Source: Acanthornis magna
Lineage: Eukaryota; Chordata; Aves; Passeriformes; Acanthizidae
Length of the DNA: 64,000 bases
Assembly (NCBI GenBank): GCA_036785705.1
Contig: JAWUZG010000970.1
Coordinates: 2,018,501-2,082,500 of the forward strand
Direction: 5' to 3'
In this document: positions 59,102 to 64,000 of the stretch, one piece after another
Layout of the letters: each line of letters begins with the position of its first letter
How positions within the stretch are numbered: position 1 is the first letter of the stretch
Position numbers and translations under genes: made by a program
Notes under the pieces: model-generated
Database searches by the model: none
Told to the model about the DNA's origin: nothing
What the model saw: only the letters and a program-made list of their open reading frames with translations

Positions 59102-61329
59102 CCTTTCAAGTTTTGCCCGTAACTCCTTCCTGGTTTCCTGGTTGATTTTCCCTCCTGGAGTAGAAGCGTACAAGCATTAATCAGACACATGACTTCAAGA
59201 ACAAAGTTAAATCCCAGCTCTGATGACCTCTAAATTGCTGGCCAAAACTGAGGTGTCCAGGAGGCACAAGGGTAAAGAAACAAAAAACACTGAGGAAATC
59301 AGTTTGCTGTATGACTCTTCACTGAACTATGACAAACAAGACAGGCCATAATACATTTGCAGCCATCCCAAGGCATACAAATGACAGATAAGAACTTACT
59401 GTTGTTAAAGTAGTGAACACAAAATATCTTTAAGCCATACAAAGAACACTATCAAAGGAATTCAAATCGAGGGGAGCAAAAGTATTTTTTACCTAAGTAG
59501 AAATATATCCAGAAAAGAACAATTCTGTCCCCAAATAGGTTTTCCAATTTTGTTTTGTCATAAAAGCAACTTTCCTATTGCAGACTTGAGAAATGTTTTT
59601 ATAGCCATCTACTTTTACAGATGTGTCTTTCATCTTTTTAGAAGACTTGTTATCCTGTAAAAAATATCAGTTGCACTCCTATCCTGTATATAAGCCCCTA
59701 TTATCTCAGAACAAGTGAGAACACCCTGCACAAGTCAGATGTCTCATTAGGTGATAGTCCCTAAAGATTACTTAAGAACTAAACACAAAAAAGAAAAGAA
59801 AGCTCTTAAGTTACTTCCTATCATAACCACACTGGAAATTTTTTAGTTTCCAAAGAACACTCTTGCCCGGGAAAGCCAGAAGTACAAAGGGAGGGGAAAG
59901 GGAAGGGGGGAAATGAAAAAAAAAAAAAAAAAGAAAAAGAAAAAACAAAAAGGAAAAAAAACAACTCAAACCAGTCACATGCTCCAACCTGTAAAAGACT
60001 GGCAAAATAGGGAAAATTTAAAAAAAAACTTCAATTATTTTCTAGTTAGAATTGCTGCATTTCTTGCTCCTTTGCAATATCCAAGCACAAACTCACAGAA
60101 CACAGCATAGCATTAAATGTGACTTTCAAAAGAGAATTATGGTCTCTGAAGGGTCAATCCAACAATACAACAGTACTGGCTTCTCTCAACCAGTCTTACA
60201 GAGCCATTAGAAACAGGTATGAGTTCACAGGCTCAGAAAAGATGGTCTCAAATAAACAGTCAGAGAGCTCCAAAGAGCTGCAGAAGTTCCAGGTAAACTA
60301 ACCTTATCAATTCAGAACATTTTCTTCACTCAGTTTTTTTCTACTGCTTCATCAATTATGACCCTACATTGCCTGAAATCATCCTCTCCTGGGCATTAAC
60401 ACCATACAGAGTCATTGCTTGCTCCTGTATTTGATATCTTCTGTTCTTAGGAGTGGGACACCTCAGCAGGTGTCTATACTAGACAACAGTAAGTAAGGAA
60501 ATTAAACTAATTTTAATTTGTCTACCAGACCTATTGTGTTTAAATAGCTCTTTAAAACATGTTAGTTCCTGAAGAATTATCACTTCTTTGATTCAAGACT
60601 ACAGTGCCTTTGCATAAAGTTCCCCCCCTTAACTCCATGTGCCCTCTTTAGAGGGGAATATGCTTCTGATTACAAACCCTTCTATTTAAATTTTATCTTA
60701 TTTATTACCTGCAAGTTTTAATATTTAATCTATACCTTTCTTCAAAGGAAGAAATATAAACTGGACTTACCATCTGAGAGGAACCATGATTCTTTCCTAT
60801 TATATGCTTTGTTTGTGGCCCTTCAATCAGATTTTAAGAAGGGACAGTGCTACATCCAAACCTACATGAATAATACTAATTACAGACAAGCTGAAATGCA
60901 GCAATAGGTCCAGTGTCCAGCTATCAGAAGGGACTGGCTACGTTTTCCTTGCCTTGCTATATTTGACAAACTATACATTTGTCTAGCACTCTAAGCAGAA
61001 CATGTTACAATAAACCCAAATCTTCTTATACTGTTGACAGTAGTTAATTATTATCAAGTAATAATTAACCTGACTCTGAGTATTTTTGGCCGCACAATAA
61101 ATAGCATCTGCCATGAAGCTTTCAATCACAGGATTTGCATTATCAGGTAGGAAAAAGTAATTACACTCAGTAGTAATTACATAGAGCAGCCCAGCCTTCC
61201 AGGATAAGGTAATCTAATTTAGTTATATACACGCAATGATCAAGAATCTCAAGCAAATTCAGAATGTTCAAAAACATTACAAAAAATTTACATGTTGTCT
61301 CATGTTAGAGACAAGTCTAGAACGAAAGT

Positions 61330-61925
61330 ACTCTGAATAAACGCCTCCCCCAAAGCAAAGGGTTTCCGGCACCCCCTCCCCCCACCACAACAGAATTTCT
61401 TGGATAAAAGTGAAGAAAAAAAAGCCTGTTTATTTAACAAAACATGCTAAGTGTCCTGCAAGACGGGGAAAGAGGAAAGGGGAAAAGGGAATTATTAAAC
61501 CTGTGTAAACAGCTGATGAATTTTAGTGTCCTTTTTCCTTGGGCATAGCTTCCCCCCTCCAGGGGTCCCGGGGGGCTGGGTGGAGTCACTCAGGTGACTC
61601 CCTGGAGGATTCTCACCTACTGTCATCCCAGGGACCTTCTGATTGTCAGGTGAGAAAGCAAGTGAAAAAAAAGTCCAAAAAGGAGACGAAGAAGCAGTCC
61701 CAGGGAAAAGCTTCTTGTCAGTTAACAAACCAAGCAGCTAGCAGAAGCAAGCAACCTAACTAGCAGCAGCTGGAAGCTGGACCCAGGAATGCCACTCCTG
61801 CCACGCGCCCAAAACTGAGAAACCTGGGGGAGAGTTTCAAAACAACCTGTCCTGGCAGAGCTTTTCCCACTGCTGAACCTAGCTTAAAGCAACAGGGTCA
61901 CATTCCTGGACATAAAAGCAGATGA
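61330..61925 (-). mobile_element. Probable LTR-like or other retroelement fragment
   Basis: A GC-richer block within AT-rich TGFBR1 intron 4. On the minus strand it reads as promoter-like sequence followed by AAATAAACAGGC (a poly(A)-signal context) near 61430, then a G-rich tract (TGTGGTGGGGGGAGGGGGTG). That order resembles U3-R-U5 of an LTR. I found no clear TG...CA ends or target duplication, so the call is tentative. Confidence 0.35.
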
Positions 61926-64000
61926 TAGCGAATACAGAACTATCGTAACGTTACCCTAAGACACATGTGTTATTGGAAATCTATTTAAAATATTAATTAT
62001 GGTTATTTAATCTATTTCAAGAGACCTGAAAGTATTTAGACCATCAAAATAGCTCAGAAGTAAAAGGTTTTCCTTTTCTAATTCTAAAAATAAAATTGAA
62101 ATTGTAAGCAAAGAAGTTTTCAGATCTGTTGTCAGGAGACTCGCAACAGTTTGAGAAAAACATTAGCAATGTTCAAGCAAGACCCATCTTAGTAGAGCTG
62201 ACTCTTGATGCAAGGAATTTATACAGCTGCTATATCAAATATATAACCAAGTTTCACTAATATTCAATTGACTGAAATCACTTAAGTGATAAATCGTTTT
62301 TTTCCATGTCAGAACTAGCAAAACAAAAATGTTTTCTGTGGTGTTATGTAGTTAAGTGTTTTCAAGCAGTGATTTAGCCTTTTTTGACATGCAGATAACA
62401 TAACATTAAAAAAAAACACCAGGAAAAAGCAGTGAAAAGATCAGATTCAGATGGGATCTGCAACGAGAAATCTCTTAGAAATGAGATATTCAGGAAGATG
62501 GCACTTTTGTCAGTGACTGGAGGATGCCTGGTGTTTTGTTAGCAAAACAGCTTGACTCTATCACACTGACACAGTCATCTGATTAAACGATGAAAAGCAC
62601 TTGAGCAGTGCAGATTCCTTCTTCTCAGGCTAAAGCCAGAGCTCCAAAAAGGATAAATGACTGAAATACTACTTCTCAAGAGGCAGGAATTCTGCTAATT
62701 TCTTTGCAGAATGTTGTTGATCCACTAACTATGAAAGGTATTCTGACTGAATCAAACTTTCATATAGGGAAGGGCAGCTTTCAGTTAAGCTGAAAGAATG
62801 GAGAAGTCAAGGTATTTTAATGCATAAAGTTATCTGAAAGTGTGCAGTGCAAGACTTCACCTCATTTTAATTTGACTACAGACAGTTGATTACAGCCAGC
62901 TAATGCAGAGAAACCTTTAGTATTGTGAACTGAGGTTGCTAACACTATTGCTGCTACTAGAATAGTACAGGTAAGTAGTCCCTGATACACTTCAAGTATC
63001 TGGGTTAGAAAGAACAAAACAAAAAAACCCCAAACAAATAAAACCAGGTGTTTAGATGGTTCAAAACAAGACAACACATGGTCCTGAAAGTAATTTCCCT
63101 GACCTAGCAGTGTTTGGATCTTAGCACATACTTTGTCACTATGCAAAGGGCTACTAGAACACAAACTTATGCTTGTCAGGCAGAACACAACTGCAATTAA
63201 ACTCATTCATTGCTTCTCAGCCTTCAAGATGGCTTAAGTGCAGCACCTATTTCCCAGTAGATTACAGGATGGGAAGCAGAGAGGTTGAACCAGCTCTTGT
63301 AGCCTTCTGAACATCATACAACTTTGGGGAAATAGAAGAGGATAAGAACGTGCCATTAAGGCACATGGGCTGTCCAAACAGTGTAGTAGGAAAAGGAGCG
63401 AAGACAGCAGCTCAGTCACAAGCTCTAATCTAAACACACATCCTCCTAACAGAAGGAACCCCTTCCACCAATTTTACACTAAATAGCCACCCAGATGTTC
63501 CTCTGCAATTGTGAAAAACTGCAGTTGTGCTAAGAGAAAAGACCTAATTATTGCCTTCAGCAGCAGCAAGAAATATAGCATGACTTGGTTCTACAGCTCT
63601 GTTGTACTGGTCCTTTGCCAATTCTAATATTACTTGTACTCCTGTATCTGTGCACTCATCTTTGCAATACCTCAGACACACAGATTCTTGCAGTCTAATG
63701 ACTTTGTGCATCCCAGGTAGCCTGTAGTAATTCCTGAATGCATTCAAAAGTCTGTCCTACAGAGAAATGGATGCAAAGCTTCCACTGATATTACTGCTGT
63801 GAATGAATACTTCATCTGGCACCTGGCACTGCATAAGCATTTATCAGTTGGCACCAGCATCTACAATGAAAGACTGTTCATAGGTGTTCTTTAGCCATTG
63901 GTCTCTAAAGCCATGCTGTGGTACGCTTGCTCCTTTCAGGGTACCACAATAGAGCACCTGCCAAACTGGAAGAACTACCCCCATAATGGTCCCTGTGTGC

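Overview
The window is vertebrate nuclear DNA, most likely from a bird. It is AT-rich with long introns. It carries many fragments of CR1 LINEs (3' ends resembling ATTCTGTGATTC) and several solo LTRs whose termini resemble avian ERVL-type LTRs. Nothing suggests prokaryotic DNA. Almost all long open frames are chance frames, and the real coding sequence is a set of short exons that I placed by splice sites and protein similarity.

Two protein-coding genes are present, both on the minus strand and both partial. On the right, positions 49373-58627 hold the last five coding exons of TGFBR1 (TGF-beta receptor type I, ALK5). These five exons encode most of the kinase domain. Upstream exons lie beyond the right edge, and the 3' UTR probably runs down to about 45.08 kb. 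On the left, the first six coding exons of RECK (GPI-anchored, cysteine-rich MMP inhibitor and WNT7 co-receptor) lie between 21470 and 6748. The rest of RECK lies beyond the left edge. RECK starts in a strong CpG island (about 20.9-21.95 kb) with paired CCAAT boxes and GC boxes.

Layout: 1-6747 RECK intron 6 (partial); 6748-21470 RECK exons 6 to 1, with CR1 and LTR insertions in the introns; 20.9-21.95 kb CpG island; 22.1-22.4 kb a CR1 copy; 22.8-23.1 kb a plus-strand ORF followed by two overlapping AATAAA signals, possibly the last exon of an unrecognised gene divergent from RECK; 23.1-45.05 kb a mostly gene-free AT-rich interval with CR1 and LTR pieces; 45.08-49.37 kb putative TGFBR1 3' UTR; 49.37-58.63 kb TGFBR1 exons 9 to 5; 58.63-64 kb TGFBR1 intron 4.

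The two genes point the same way, TGFBR1 upstream of RECK, about 24 kb apart. In human, to my knowledge, they sit on opposite arms of chromosome 9. Both act at the cell surface on matrix remodelling and signalling, but nothing in the sequence shows co-regulation. I found no novel molecular system. The best leads are the unassigned plus-strand exon candidate next to the RECK promoter, the gene order, a related pair of inverted LTR-like elements flanking the TGFBR1 3' end, and some striking palindromes and tandem repeats.
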